NCBI GenBank assembly: GCA_028821605.1
Contig: JAPPFM010000046.1
Location: 49,237-97,023, forward strand
Length of the DNA: 47,787 nt
Reading direction: 5' to 3'
From: Candidatus Poribacteria bacterium
Lineage (GTDB): Bacteria > Poribacteria > WGA-4E > WGA-3G
Shown: piece after piece, positions 1 to 8,143 of the stretch
How positions within the stretch are numbered: the first letter of the stretch is position 1
Layout: each line of letters opens with the position of its first letter
The notes under the pieces: model-generated
Seen by the model: the letters and a program-made list of their open reading frames with translations, nothing else
The model's database searches: none
Told to the model about the DNA's origin: nothing
Position numbers and translations under genes: made by a program

Positions 1-1344
1 CTCCTCGTCTTCCGGTTCGGGTTCGGGTTCGGGTTCGCTAACATCGGTGACATTGATTGTGACGGTAATGCTATCACTCCCACCATTGCCATCAGAGACA
101 GAAACGGTGACGAAGTAGGAGTTCTTCGTCTGATAGTCTAATACGCCACTGGTTTGCAGCTGCCCAGAGGTACTAACGATACTAAACGAGGACGCATCCG
201 TGCCACTCAGACTATAGGTAAGCGTATCATTATCCGCATCGGTAGCAGAGACGGCACTGCCGATGTTTGTGCCGGATGCTGTGTTCTCTGTGACAGAGCG
301 CGTGGCACTGGTACCTTCCGTGAACTCAGGGGCACTGTTGGTAGAGGGATTGTTAGCAAGCGTTTCACTGACATCGGTGACATTGATCGTGACGATAATA
401 ACAACTCTATCCCCCTTGCCATCGTCGGCAAAAACGGAAAACGAGTAGGAGTTCTTCGTTTCATAGTCCAAGGGTGCTTTAGTTCGGAGTTGCCCGGTAT
501 GCCTGTCAATACTAAAAACTGGGCTCCCCTCCAGCCAACCCAGACTATAGGTAAGCATATCGTTATCCGCATCCGTTGCAGCCACAGGTGTGCCGATATT
601 TGTGCCGGCTGGGGTGTTCTCCGCAACAGTGCGCCTCGCGCGGATACCCTCTGTGAACACAGGTGCCGTATTGCTACCACTGGTGACAGTCAGCGGCAGG
701 TTACCAGATTTGACAAGCACGTAACCGTTGTGGCCGCTAGGTATACTCGGCAACGTTCCAATATCCACGGTGACATCTGCTGTTGTGCCAGCAGTGGGGG
801 TGACCGTAAGTGTGCTGCTCTCCACACTGCCGCGTGGAATAGTGAGTGTTGTCGCACCGCCTGTGATACTGCCATTTGTTACGGTAATCGGTAGGACGAT
901 GTTGAACAGTGCACCCGTAGGTGCAACTGCTTTGAACACTCCTTCTGTTACCTGCTCCAACGATACGGTAAGCGGTAATGGATCAACTGTGTTTCTACCT
1001 AATTTGATCGTTGTCAACGACATCCCTGCAAAGATGCCGGACGGTAGGCTACTGAGTTGATTCCTGAACAGATTGAGCCATGTCAGCGCGGTCATACCCG
1101 AGAAGTCGTCGCTTTTCAGTTCTGTAATACCAGAATTCCATAAATTAAGGCTTGTGATTGCAGCAAGGTGTGCCGCAGTCACATCGGCGGCATTATTCAC
1201 ACCCGGCACAGCGGCTACAATCGCATCGCGCACTTGTGGAGTACGTTCGCTCACAGGCGTAACATCTGCATAACCTGTAAGATATACACCAAAAACCGTT
1301 AAAATTGTTACGAAAATGGATACCACACATTTTTCTATTTTCAT
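1..1344 (-). CDS. Secreted LRR and cadherin-repeat protein (C-terminus beyond window)
   Basis: The minus frame is open from an ATG at 1344 to base 1, giving 448 codons with no stop, so the gene runs off the left edge. The start follows AGGAG with a 6-nt gap. Residues 1-27 form a signal peptide. Residues about 38-115 carry leucine-rich-repeat pattern (ITSLNLWNSGITEL, LTWLNLFRNQLSSLPSGIF). Residues about 120-220 are a beta-rich linker. Two cadherin-like units follow at about 222-330 and 335-437, each with ENT, ATDADND and NVTDVSE motifs typical of calcium-binding cadherin repeats. The visible end is a Glu-Pro tract that would lead into further domains. Such proteins are usually surface or secreted adhesion modules; the actual ligand is unknown. 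The domain reading is firm; the role is inferred. Confidence 0.85.
   Translation of the reverse strand, partial: MKIEKCVVSIFVTILTVFGVYLTGYADVTPVSERTPQVRDAIVAAVPGVNNAADVTAAHLAAITSLNLWNSGITELKSDDFSGMTALTWLNLFRNQLSSLPSGIFAGMSLTTIKLGRNTVDPLPLTVSLEQVTEGVFKAVAPTGALFNIVLPITVTNGSITGGATTLTIPRGSVESSTLTVTPTAGTTADVTVDIGTLPSIPSGHNGYVLVKSGNLPLTVTSGSNTAPVFTEGIRARRTVAENTPAGTNIGTPVAATDADNDMLTYSLGWLEGSPVFSIDRHTGQLRTKAPLDYETKNSYSFSVFADDGKGDRVVIIVTINVTDVSETLANNPSTNSAPEFTEGTSATRSVTENTASGTNIGSAVSATDADNDTLTYSLSGTDASSFSIVSTSGQLQTSGVLDYQTKNSYFVTVSVSDGNGGSDSITVTINVTDVSEPEPEPEPEDEE
14..37. repeat. Hexanucleotide tandem repeat GGTTCG x4
   Basis: Four exact 6-bp units lie inside the LRR/cadherin gene and encode the Glu-Pro spacer after the second cadherin unit. 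Unit number can change by slippage without breaking the frame, so spacer length may vary. Confidence 0.85.
38..672. repeat. Tandem cadherin-unit duplication, period about 330-333 bp
   Basis: The two cadherin units are recognisably related at DNA level. For example acatcggtgacattgat occurs at 41 and again at 371, and similar blocks occur near 269 and 602. This indicates tandem duplication with moderate divergence inside the coding region. Confidence 0.75.
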
Positions 1345-1525
1345 TATAAACTCCTTTCGCTTTCGCGAGGTAGGGATAACACGCATGGGGAGAAACCCAA
1401 TGCAACAAAAACAGCCTGCAACGAAACACTCCGTGTAAGACAGAACGCGTGCAGGCACGACCAAGATAGAACGACACTAAAGTCTATACTATCTTGTGAA
1501 GTATTATGCTTATCTATTGTTAAGC

Positions 1526-1536
1526 GGGGGGGGGGG
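1526..1536. repeat. Homopolymer tract G11
   Basis: Eleven consecutive G residues lie about 180 bp upstream of the start of the minus-strand LRR/cadherin gene. Such tracts change length easily by slippage; here it lies in the presumed upstream region of that gene. Confidence 0.9.
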
Positions 1537-1817
1537 TGTTAACCATGCAGATAACACAGTTAACTCTAAGTTAATAACATACAAAAGCAACGAACATCTA
1601 AAGAAACAGCGCGCAGCATCAACATATACACCATAGACTTGATGTACCGGTAATTGCGGTTGGGTGATGTTAATATTAATGTGTCCGCTTTGCATGGTCG
1701 TCACCTTCGTTCATGTAAAATGAGCACCCGTTTTTTCAGCATATAGGAGGTATTTCCACTTCACAGCACTTTTTTACATGAAAAACACGCTTATTTTTCT
1801 AAAATTGGCACCTATGG

Positions 1818-1835
1818 TGCGGTTTGGAAACCGTA
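1818..1835. repeat. Palindromic box (TGCGGTTT-GG-AAACCGTA)
   Basis: An 8-bp inverted repeat separated by GG, with one end mismatch. The same box without the mismatch occurs at 2126-2143. Confidence 0.7.
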
Positions 1836-2125
1836 CTAATCAGGGAATTGGGTAAATTGTTGTTATAATAAGTCAATTTTTGTAATTATTCAAATTAAAA
1901 ATAATAAAGTCTATGTTTAACTATAAATTATATGATATTTTCAGGGAAAAAGCAAATTATGTCCATAAAAATCGCTAATTTCACTTAGAGAGAACTTTGG
2001 GGTTAAGGTGAGTGATATAGACGCGGCGTTGTTAGAGACTTGGCACAAAACTTGGTAAAATACATTGTCCTCTTTACCAGTAAGAGATAGTAAAACCCAT
2101 AGTTAAGTGTGCACTTGGTGCCGAG

Positions 2126-2143
2126 TGCGGTTTGGAAACCGCA
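2126..2143. repeat. Palindromic box (TGCGGTTT-GG-AAACCGCA)
   Basis: Perfect 8-bp arms around GG; second copy of the box at 1818. It belongs with the other short GGTT..AACC palindromes scattered through the window. Confidence 0.75.
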
Positions 2144-2305
2144 CCTACCGGGGAGGGTGGATTTGCGATGGGGGTTCTCGATAAAATGTTAACGTATTTT
2201 CGGGCTTTACTATAATTCCTAAAACTTTTTTCAAATTCACGTTAAAATATGAAAATATACCTACCTTTTGAAACAGGTTCGTTTTCCATTCTGTCAGAAA
2301 AGCAC

Positions 2306-2335
2306 TTGACACTAATCGGATGAATCGCATAAAAT
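2306..2335 (+). promoter_or_regulatory. Sigma70-type promoter for the enolase-superfamily gene
   Basis: TTGACA (2306-2311), an 18-nt spacer and TAAAAT (2330-2335) lie 37 bp before the ATG at 2372. The -35 hexamer is a perfect consensus match. Confidence 0.6.
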
Positions 2336-2371
2336 TTCAACCATTAGAGACCAAAGATTGGAGGGAAATCG

Positions 2372-3385
2372 ATGAAAATCACAGGTTTTGAATACCGGAC
2401 CATCTCCATCCCTTTTATTCCTGCGATACAGGAACATTCGGGCATGGATTATCCAACCACGTTGATTTGGGTACACACAGATGAAGGACTGATAGGATTG
2501 GGTGAGAGCAATTCTCTGAACAGTGACATCACAGACCAAGCCGATGGAATCTCCGAAAAATATGTCGGCAAAAATCTTTGGGATATTGATCTCGCTTCCG
2601 AGTCATTTGCACTCCAGTGCGCTTTTTACGACTTAGCAGGACAAGCATTGGGAGTGCCTGCTCATAAGTTAATTGGCGAGAAACACAGAGATAGCGTTGA
2701 ACTCGCCTATTGGTCCCCACCGATGCCAGCGGAAGCAACAGCGGCGGAGGCAGAACGCGGCGCAAACATGGGTTTTCGGGTGCATAAACTCAAGGCGCGG
2801 AAGGCGAATATCGTCGAAACGGCTTGTTTAATTGAACAAGCGTGCGGTCCCGATTTCCAGATTCGCGTTGATCCAAACACGGAATTCGGTGATCTGGAGA
2901 CTGGTCTTCGACTCGCGGAGGAGTTGCTTCCTTATAACATCGAAGTCTATGAAGACCCAATACGATTTGAGGATTTGTCTTGGTATCGTCAGATGCGGGA
3001 ACAGGTCGAGGTTCCAGTCGCCCGTCATCTGGGAGCACCGCCGGGAATTTTAGAGAATATCCTTGCCGGTGCGGTGGATGCGGTCAACATGGGCGGGAAT
3101 GTCGCCGGTCTCCGCAAAAGTGCTGCCGTTGCCGAAGCGGCAGATCTACCGATCTGGGTGCAAATCTTCGCCTTCGGTTCATGTGTTGCTTCGACGTTCG
3201 CGGCACATATCGCATGTACGCTGCCGAACTGTACAATGCCGATTGACGAACTCCCGCATATCCGCGTTGATGACCTCTCTGGCGGTAGCATGGATCTCTC
3301 GAACGGTGCCATCAACCTATCGGATGCACCGGGGTTGGGTATCAGTCTTGATATGGATGCTGTTGAAAGGTATCGGATCCGCTAA
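2372..3385 (+). CDS. Mandelate racemase/muconate lactonizing-type enzyme (enolase superfamily)
   Basis: A 337-residue protein of normal family length. The N-terminal capping domain spans about 1-115 and the TIM barrel follows. The barrel has the K-x-K pair (K139, K141), metal-ligand Asp in RVDPNTEFG (D167) and metal-ligand Glu in VYEDPI (E194). The strand that normally carries the third acidic ligand reads PVARHLGAPPG, with His219 near the expected place, so the metal site is atypical. The superfamily abstracts a proton alpha to a carboxylate of sugar acids or related substrates; the substrate cannot be read from sequence. GGAGGG precedes the ATG by 6 nt. It is probably monocistronic, with its own promoter and with tandem repeats directly behind it. 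Confidence 0.85.
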   Translation: MKITGFEYRTISIPFIPAIQEHSGMDYPTTLIWVHTDEGLIGLGESNSLNSDITDQADGISEKYVGKNLWDIDLASESFALQCAFYDLAGQALGVPAHKLIGEKHRDSVELAYWSPPMPAEATAAEAERGANMGFRVHKLKARKANIVETACLIEQACGPDFQIRVDPNTEFGDLETGLRLAEELLPYNIEVYEDPIRFEDLSWYRQMREQVEVPVARHLGAPPGILENILAGAVDAVNMGGNVAGLRKSAAVAEAADLPIWVQIFAFGSCVASTFAAHIACTLPNCTMPIDELPHIRVDDLSGGSMDLSNGAINLSDAPGLGISLDMDAVERYRIR

Positions 3386-3401
3386 TGCTATACAGAGGTC
3401 A

Positions 3402-3512
3402 GAGAATGGGCGGGGTTCCAAACCCCGCCAGCAATGGGAGACAGGTTCCCAACAAATGTCGGAGAATGGGCGGGGTTCTAAACCCCGCCAGCAATGGGAG
3501 ACAGGTTCCCAA
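3402..3512. repeat. Two tandem 51-bp repeats, each with a GGCGGGGTT/AACCCCGCC palindrome
   Basis: Near-identical copies at 3402-3452 and 3462-3512 (period 60) start 16 bp after the stop of the enolase-superfamily gene. They differ at the palindrome centre (cc versus ct). A hairpin from either could act in 3' end formation, but no T-run follows. Confidence 0.85.
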
Positions 3513-3781
3513 TCAAGAAATTGTTCGTACAACGTCGGTTAACAATCAACTGATCGTTTGCAGCGATTAATTACCACAATTCGTTTGAAACCGAATCCCT
3601 CAGTCTAACGTTTTATTTTCACAGAAGGAAATCTGGTCAAACCGGAAATATCGACCAAGATGGAAAGCGATTTATAATCAGTTAGAGAGCATCTGTGCTT
3701 TGGCTGGAACAACAGTTCAGTATCTGTTAAGTGCAACTCTTAATACTCTATGTATTAACCAAGGCAAACCGCCAATAGCCT
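3513..3781. other. Gene-free stretch between repeats and the 65-residue gene
   Basis: No start codon-bearing reading frame with coding character was found. One frame is stop-free for about 65 codons but has no start and no recognisable motif. A promoter for the next gene must lie here, but no strong -35/-10 pair stands out. Confidence 0.5.
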
Positions 3782-3794
3782 AAGGAGAAATACA

Positions 3795-3992
3795 ATGACT
3801 GCAGAAGCGTATTGGAGAGTGTTAAAGAAATCAAACCGCATGTTGGCGTTAAATTGGGAAACCCTCGTAGCAGCACGCACTGAAGGCGATAAAGAACGGA
3901 TAAAGAGAGCCGAGCGGAATTATTTCCATTCACTGCGGAGTGCTATGACAGCAACGCAAAACGCGGTTTCGGAGCGGTTAGTTGTCCAGTGA
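3795..3992 (+). CDS. Small hypothetical protein (65 aa)
   Basis: The ATG is preceded by AAGGAGA with about 7 nt spacing, a strong translation signal. The product is short and basic, predicted mostly helical, with many Arg/Lys/Glu pairs (GDKERIKRAERN). It has no signal peptide, no membrane segment and no cysteine pairs. I do not recognise a family. It stands alone: repeats lie before it and a hairpin-T terminator follows about 190 bp later. Its reality rests on the ribosome binding site and the isolated placement, not on homology. Confidence 0.6.
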   Translation: MTAEAYWRVLKKSNRMLALNWETLVAARTEGDKERIKRAERNYFHSLRSAMTATQNAVSERLVVQ

Positions 3993-4050
3993 CGAAACGA
4001 AATATCAGATACGCGTGTACGGGCGACACATGTATCACTATTATCATTTT

Positions 4051-4066
4051 CTCACATTCATGTGAG
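4051..4066. repeat. Palindrome CTCACAT-TC-ATGTGAG
   Basis: Perfect 7-bp arms with a 2-nt centre in the intergenic stretch 3993-4395. It could be an operator or a remnant repeat; nothing ties it to a regulator. Confidence 0.4.
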
Positions 4067-4184
4067 ATGAAACACGTAAAATTTTCTTCTAACGTCACTG
4101 TCGTTTCAAAGTCTGTTTTATAGAAAAACGGTTCACATTAAAGTAAGCGTGGTCCCCACCGCATTTGGCAATTTTCAATTCATT

Positions 4185-4210
4185 GGCGAGGTTCCTGACC
4201 TCGCCTTTTT
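4185..4210 (+). terminator. Hairpin plus T-run terminator
   Basis: GGCGAGGT/ACCTCGCC arms with a 5-nt loop are followed directly by five T. It fits an intrinsic terminator for the 65-residue gene, although the arms also resemble the dispersed GGCGAGGTT palindromes. Confidence 0.6.
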
Positions 4211-4289
4211 ATTGTCATTTTCATCCGAAAAGAAAAGGTGTTTTTCATTGAACAACCGCTCATATATTTTCAGGTTTTACTCTAAAAGG

Positions 4290-4318
4290 TTGCAACAGCA
4301 TGCAAATCATGATAGAAT
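4290..4318 (+). promoter_or_regulatory. Promoter with extended -10 for the SIS-domain gene
   Basis: TTGCAA (4290-4295), a 17-nt spacer and TAGAAT (4313-4318) preceded by TGA, an extended -10 arrangement. It lies 77 bp before the start codon at 4396. Confidence 0.5.
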
Positions 4319-4395
4319 GGACAGCCACATTTCGTTATAACGCCTTATGAAGAATTCACAAATTAAGCCATCAAGGGACAGCAAGCAAAAATATT

Positions 4396-5163
4396 ATGAG
4401 TACCTCCGACCTACGTTACCTACACGTTGCACAAGACGTTCTAAAACAGATTGAAGCAACGCAAACCGACGCAATCGCACAAGCCTCTGAGATGTGCGCA
4501 GAGACAATAGCTGCAGACGGGCTCGTCTACTTGTTCGGATCGGGGCATTCCCGTATGCCAGTCGAAGAAATTTTCCCACGTTACGGAAGCTTCCCGGGTT
4601 TCTTTCCTATCGTTGAATTGGCGGTTACGTTCCACAACCAAGTTGTCGGTTGCAACGGGCAGCGCCAAGCACTCTTTTTGGAAAACGTCTCAGGATACGC
4701 AGAAGTCATCTTGCGCAATTTCACCTTCGGTCCGCACGACTGCATGATGGTGTTCTCCAATTCTGGCACGAACATCCTCCCCGTTGAAATGGCGATGGGG
4801 GCGAAAACGCGGAATCTTCCGCTTATAGCGGTGACTTCCATCGCACATAGCCGTTCATCAACATCGAAGCACACCTCTGGCAAACGCCTGTTTGAAATCG
4901 CTGACCTAACGATCGACAACTGCAACCCACCGGGTGATGCTGTCGTGGATGTCCCAAATCTGGCGTATCCAGTCGGTCCCACATCCAGCATTGGGACGCT
5001 CTCAATCGTCAATGCAATTAAATGCCGAGTTGCTGAACTTTTGACAGAACGTGGAAAACCGCCTGTTGTCCTGACCGGTGCTCATTTCCTCGGTCCCGAA
5101 GAATCAGCGAAGCAGATTGAGAGGGCTTATGACGATTATAAGGCGCGTGTACAGGGAAGTTAG
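4396..5163 (+). CDS. SIS-domain sugar-phosphate-binding protein
   Basis: 255 residues. The SIS fold is visible in VYLFGSGHSRMPVEE (about 44-58), the phosphosugar-binding loop VFSNSGTN (about 119-126) and LPLIAVTSI (about 141-149), followed by a long C-terminal helix pair. It resembles the COG4821 group of uncharacterised phosphosugar-binding proteins, about 240-250 residues long. Members bind or isomerise amino- or keto-sugar phosphates in the cytoplasm; the substrate here is unknown. The only Shine-Dalgarno-like run (AAGGGA) is far, about 18 nt upstream, but the N-terminus aligns with the family length. A nagB gene lies 15 kb away, so a link to amino-sugar metabolism is only a suggestion. 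Confidence 0.8.
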   Translation: MSTSDLRYLHVAQDVLKQIEATQTDAIAQASEMCAETIAADGLVYLFGSGHSRMPVEEIFPRYGSFPGFFPIVELAVTFHNQVVGCNGQRQALFLENVSGYAEVILRNFTFGPHDCMMVFSNSGTNILPVEMAMGAKTRNLPLIAVTSIAHSRSSTSKHTSGKRLFEIADLTIDNCNPPGDAVVDVPNLAYPVGPTSSIGTLSIVNAIKCRVAELLTERGKPPVVLTGAHFLGPEESAKQIERAYDDYKARVQGS

Positions 5164-5181
5164 CACGATACGATTTTTCCG

Positions 5182-5210
5182 TTGACTTTTCCCGGGCAAA
5201 TCCGTATACT
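5182..5210 (+). promoter_or_regulatory. Sigma70-type promoter of the nadD-yacG-yqeK-rsfS cluster
   Basis: TTGACT (5182-5187), a 17-nt spacer and TATACT (5205-5210); transcription would begin near 5217, just before nadD. One of the best promoter matches in the window. Confidence 0.75.
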
Positions 5211-5259
5211 TTAAGAAGCACGAAAAAATGCCGGATTCCCTGAAGCAAATTTGCATCCG

Positions 5260-5871
5260 ATGGACATTCCGACACCGAAAACGACTTATAGAATTGCTGT
5301 GATGGGTGGAACGTTCAACCCAATTCACTACGCACATCTGATCAGTGCCGAGCAGGTTCGGACAGGATTAGGCTACGACAAGATCCTGTTCATCCCTTCT
5401 GCCAGGCCACCACATAAGGTTGCAGACGCTGACATTATTGAACCGGAACATCGGTACCAGATGGTACTCTCGGCAATCGCAGAGAATCCACACTTTGAGG
5501 TGTCACGCATTGAATTGGAACGAGCCGGTCCGTCATATACTATTGAGACGCTGAAAACCCTGAAAAAACGCTATGGGGAATCCACCGAACTGGCATGGAT
5601 TATCGGGGCAGATTCACTCATTGAGTATAAAGTCTGGAGAGACTTTGACGAGGTGTTGGCGCGATGTGTTATGATCGCAACAACACGTCCGAATTACGAT
5701 CTGAATCGAGTTCCATTAGAAATCAGGAAACGGGTTACGACCTTTCCGGTAACAGGTGTTGATATATCCGCCACGGTTATTCGGGAGCGGATTCGGAAAG
5801 GGCTTTCAATCCAGTATCTTGTACCAGAAAAGGTTCACTCCTATATTCATCGGTATCAGTTGTACCAATAA
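5260..5871 (+). CDS. nadD: Nicotinate-nucleotide adenylyltransferase
   Basis: The enzyme joins ATP and nicotinate mononucleotide to deamido-NAD in NAD synthesis. The nucleotidyltransferase signature GGTFNPIHYAHL lies at about residues 15-26. WIIGADSL and the C-terminal DISATVIRERI (the ISxTxIR motif) match the family, and 203 residues is the usual length. The ATG at 5260 is chosen; an in-frame TTG at 5251 has a better-placed GAAG and could be used instead. It heads a cluster with yacG, yqeK and rsfS. nadD beside yqeK and rsfS is a widely conserved order, which supports all of these calls. Confidence 0.93.
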   Translation: MDIPTPKTTYRIAVMGGTFNPIHYAHLISAEQVRTGLGYDKILFIPSARPPHKVADADIIEPEHRYQMVLSAIAENPHFEVSRIELERAGPSYTIETLKTLKKRYGESTELAWIIGADSLIEYKVWRDFDEVLARCVMIATTRPNYDLNRVPLEIRKRVTTFPVTGVDISATVIRERIRKGLSIQYLVPEKVHSYIHRYQLYQ

Positions 5872-5932
5872 CCGCAGAAGTCCGTTTAAAAAATTAAGAC
5901 ACCAAAGATTAGAAAAGAAGGACGTTAAAAAC

Positions 5933-6166
5933 GTGCAACACACATGCAGTATGTGCGGAACAGTCTACGATTTTGTCTGGAAAGAAGGAACCCCTTTACC
6001 GAAAAATTTCCCTTTTTGCAGTGCTCGGTGTAAGGCAGCAGATTTGTCAAAATGGCTGAACGAGGAATACGCCATTCGTACTTCCTTGCCGGACATGATA
6101 GTGTCAGATACTGAACGAGAACTCCTTGTTGAACTCGGAGCGAGTCTCGATGACGACACAGACTAA
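5933..6166 (+). CDS. yacG: YacG-like zinc-binding protein
   Basis: A 77-residue protein with CSMC and, 18 residues on, CSARC, followed by KAADLSKWLNEEYAI; this matches the YacG treble-clef zinc finger and its conserved LxxWLxEEY tail. E. coli YacG binds DNA gyrase and inhibits it; whether that holds here is unknown. Translation most likely starts at the GTG at 5933, 10 nt after AAGAAGGA. The same frame is open further upstream but overlaps nadD and carries no motif. Its place between nadD and yqeK is unusual, since yacG commonly sits near coaE. The acidic C-terminus (LDDDTD) extends beyond the finger. Confidence 0.85.
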   Translation: MQHTCSMCGTVYDFVWKEGTPLPKNFPFCSARCKAADLSKWLNEEYAIRTSLPDMIVSDTERELLVELGASLDDDTD

Positions 6167-6208
6167 CTGAGCAAGGTTAACGAAATTCAAGAATTTAATA
6201 AAAATTAA

Positions 6209-6817
6209 ATGGATTGTACATTAGCAGAACTCCGGGCACATCCGAAGTCAGTTGAAATTCAGCGGTATCTTTCAGACAAGCTGAGCGAGAAACGTTTCCA
6301 GCATGTTCTCTCTGTACAAGAAATGACAATTGACCTTGCACGTATTCATGGCGCAGATGTCTGGCACGCCAACCTCGCTGCACTTTTACACGATAGCGCG
6401 AAATGGATGAGTCCTAAAGAATTATACACCGAAGTAAACCGCTACGACATTCGTCTCGATCCAATTGAAAAGGTAAATTCCTCGCTTCTGCATCCGTTCA
6501 TCGGCGTAAAACTTGCAATTGAGAAGTTTGCTGTAACTGAGCTTGAGGTACTTGAAGCCATTCGGAACCATACAACGGGCAGTCCATCAATGGGTCTTCT
6601 TTCACAAGTCCTATACGTCGCGGACTTTGCAGAACCGACACGGACCCACAAAGAGGCAGATACGGCGAGGGAACTGGCTTATACAGCATTGAAGCAGGCG
6701 GTACATTACGTCGCGCGTTCAAAGATTGCGCATCTTCTGGAAAAAGGGGTGCTGATTCACCCGAATACACTTCACACCTACAACAGCACGTTAGAGAGTC
6801 GTGAGATTGAAAAATAA
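6209..6817 (+). CDS. yqeK: YqeK-type HD-domain Ap4A hydrolase
   Basis: 202 residues. The HD metal site is complete: H32 (FQHVLSVQ), H61-D62 (LLHDSAKW), H95 (LLHPF), H121 (NHTTG) and D139 (VADFAEP). These match the YqeK family, which splits Ap4A symmetrically to two ADP. It sits between yacG and rsfS, the expected place after nadD. The ATG at 6209 has no evident Shine-Dalgarno and lies 42 bp after yacG, so expression may depend on read-through from the 5182 promoter. Confidence 0.9.
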   Translation: MDCTLAELRAHPKSVEIQRYLSDKLSEKRFQHVLSVQEMTIDLARIHGADVWHANLAALLHDSAKWMSPKELYTEVNRYDIRLDPIEKVNSSLLHPFIGVKLAIEKFAVTELEVLEAIRNHTTGSPSMGLLSQVLYVADFAEPTRTHKEADTARELAYTALKQAVHYVARSKIAHLLEKGVLIHPNTLHTYNSTLESREIEK

Positions 6818-6873
6818 GGGTGATCTTCGCGTGCCGTCGTATAGGAAGGACTTGAAACCTGGAAGGAAACATA

Positions 6874-7329
6874 ATGGAAAATGAAAAGAACACGTTAGAT
6901 ATGGTAAAAGCCGCTGCATCTGCAGCGATGAGCCGCCGCGCACAAGACGGAATTATCCTCGATCTCCGTGAACTTGATGGCTTCACAGACTTTTTCGCAA
7001 TCTTCAGTGGTGTCTCGGATATACAAGTAGAAGGTATCTCACAAGCCGTTCTTGAGGAACTTGAGACTAACTGGGAACAGCGTCCTTGGCATCAGGAGGG
7101 TGCGCGCAAAGCAGATTGGATCCTGTTGGACTACGTCGATTTTGTCGTGCATGTCTTTCTTTCTGAAAGGCGCGCCTATTATAATCTCGAACGCTTGTGG
7201 GCTGAAGCGGGTAGGATTGAAGTGCCGGAATTAACAATGCCCGAACATCAAGAGACATGGGAAAAAGAGATAGATCCGGATGGAGCGTTGGTCTTTGGCG
7301 AACGCGAGGAGGATACGTCGGAGACATAA
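6874..7329 (+). CDS. rsfS: Ribosome silencing factor
   Basis: RsfS binds ribosomal protein L14 and blocks subunit joining when nutrients are short. The family pattern is clear: DGFTDFFAIFSG (about 35-46), the GARKADWILLDYVDFVVHVF core (about 75-94) and YYNLERLW (about 100-107). It has a 40-residue acidic tail beyond the core. GGAAGG precedes the ATG by about 7 nt. As last gene of the nadD cluster it is followed by the small palindrome at 7331 and the convergent PP2C gene. Confidence 0.92.
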   Translation: MENEKNTLDMVKAAASAAMSRRAQDGIILDLRELDGFTDFFAIFSGVSDIQVEGISQAVLEELETNWEQRPWHQEGARKADWILLDYVDFVVHVFLSERRAYYNLERLWAEAGRIEVPELTMPEHQETWEKEIDPDGALVFGEREEDTSET

Positions 7330-7330
7330 A

Positions 7331-7346
7331 TTTCGTTTTAACGAAA
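7331..7346. terminator. Possible short hairpin between convergent genes
   Basis: TTTCGTT-TT-AACGAAA is a perfect 7-bp inverted repeat right after the rsfS stop. It is weak and AT-rich, so a terminator role is only possible. Confidence 0.3.
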
Positions 7347-7408
7347 CACGGTGTGAAGCACCTATAGGTGGAAAAAGATGGGAGTCCTGTTACATACCGG
7401 ATGGTAGA

Positions 7409-8143
7409 TTAATCGACAGCGATGAGGAGAACTGTGACGTTGTCGGTGCCGCCATAATCAAGTGCCTTGTTGATAAGATTCTGACCTGCCTCCTCAATAT
7501 TGTCGGCAGCCAAGATAATCTCAGCAATCTCACGGTCATCGATAATTAAGTCATGTAAACCGTCGGTACAAGCGAGAACAATGTCACCCGCGAGAAGTGG
7601 ATAGGCATCAGCATTGACGGTGACGGTTGGCATCAAGCCGATAGCCTGTGTAATAATATTTCGTTTTTCGTGCGTTCGACTCTCCTCCAATGTTATCTCG
7701 CCCTTTTCAACCATCTTTTGAACGAAGGAATCGTCGGTTGTTATCTGTGTGAGTTTCTCATCACGTAAGACGTATATCCGGCTATCACCGACGTGAACAT
7801 ACGTGAGGTAGCTGAAGGTAACAAAGCCTGCGATAAGAGTTGTCCCCATACCGCGTGCTTTACCGGTATTTTCGGCAGTAGTGTAGATGCGTTGATTCGC
7901 TTCCTCCGCAAGCTCGGTCAAAACCTCAAGTCTTTTCATGGGCCCCAGATCGCTATGTGGAGACACTTGGGCTTGTGCCCACTCCTGAATAATTTCAAGA
8001 GCGATACGGCTTGCGACATCACCGCTCTCATGCCCGCCTATGCCATCAGCAATGGCAAACAACTGGAGTTGCGCATCAAAATAATAGAGGTCTTCGTTTT
8101 GCTCACGAAGTTTACCTGTATCTGTTTTTGCTACAAACTGCAT
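7409..8143 (-). CDS. PP2C-family protein serine/threonine phosphatase
   Basis: 244 residues, typical of bacterial Stp1/PrpC enzymes. All metal-site motifs are present: REQNED (E17, D18), ADGIGGHESGD (D33), GTTLIAG, VHVGDSRIYVLRDE, ACTDGLHDL (D194) and GGTDNVTVLL (D234). The enzyme removes phosphate from Ser/Thr of proteins using two Mn or Mg ions. The usual partner kinase gene (pknB-like) is not in the window. It is a cytoplasmic single-domain protein without membrane segments. It faces rsfS tail to tail and shares a 372-bp upstream gap with the divergent propeller gene. Confidence 0.92.
   Translation of the reverse strand: MQFVAKTDTGKLREQNEDLYYFDAQLQLFAIADGIGGHESGDVASRIALEIIQEWAQAQVSPHSDLGPMKRLEVLTELAEEANQRIYTTAENTGKARGMGTTLIAGFVTFSYLTYVHVGDSRIYVLRDEKLTQITTDDSFVQKMVEKGEITLEESRTHEKRNIITQAIGLMPTVTVNADAYPLLAGDIVLACTDGLHDLIIDDREIAEIILAADNIEEAGQNLINKALDYGGTDNVTVLLIAVD

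Larger units (their letters stand above)
1345..2305. other. Gene-free stretch with repeats and a G11 tract
   Basis: I see no convincing gene in this 960-bp AT-rich stretch. It holds a run of 11 G at 1526-1536, two copies of a palindromic box (1818 and 2126), and at about 2229-2246 a reverse-strand copy of the TTTAACGTGA-type motif that also occurs near 44.65 kb. A 64-codon minus-strand frame (1704-1510) lacks supporting features. Confidence 0.6.

Noticed and set aside
154-1060. Plus-strand frames across the left end
   Set aside because: They are shadows of the minus-strand LRR/cadherin gene, which has a signal peptide, domain repeats and ribosome site.
1510-1704. 64-codon minus-strand frame ending at the C11 run
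   Set aside because: No ribosome site with good spacing, no family resemblance; the G11 tract makes its end arbitrary.
3402-3512. Possible CRISPR array
   Set aside because: Only two repeat copies with a 9-nt gap; repeats are longer than the spacer and palindromic. Not CRISPR.
3600-3780. Stop-free frame before the 65-residue gene
   Set aside because: No start codon, no family pattern; chance open frame.
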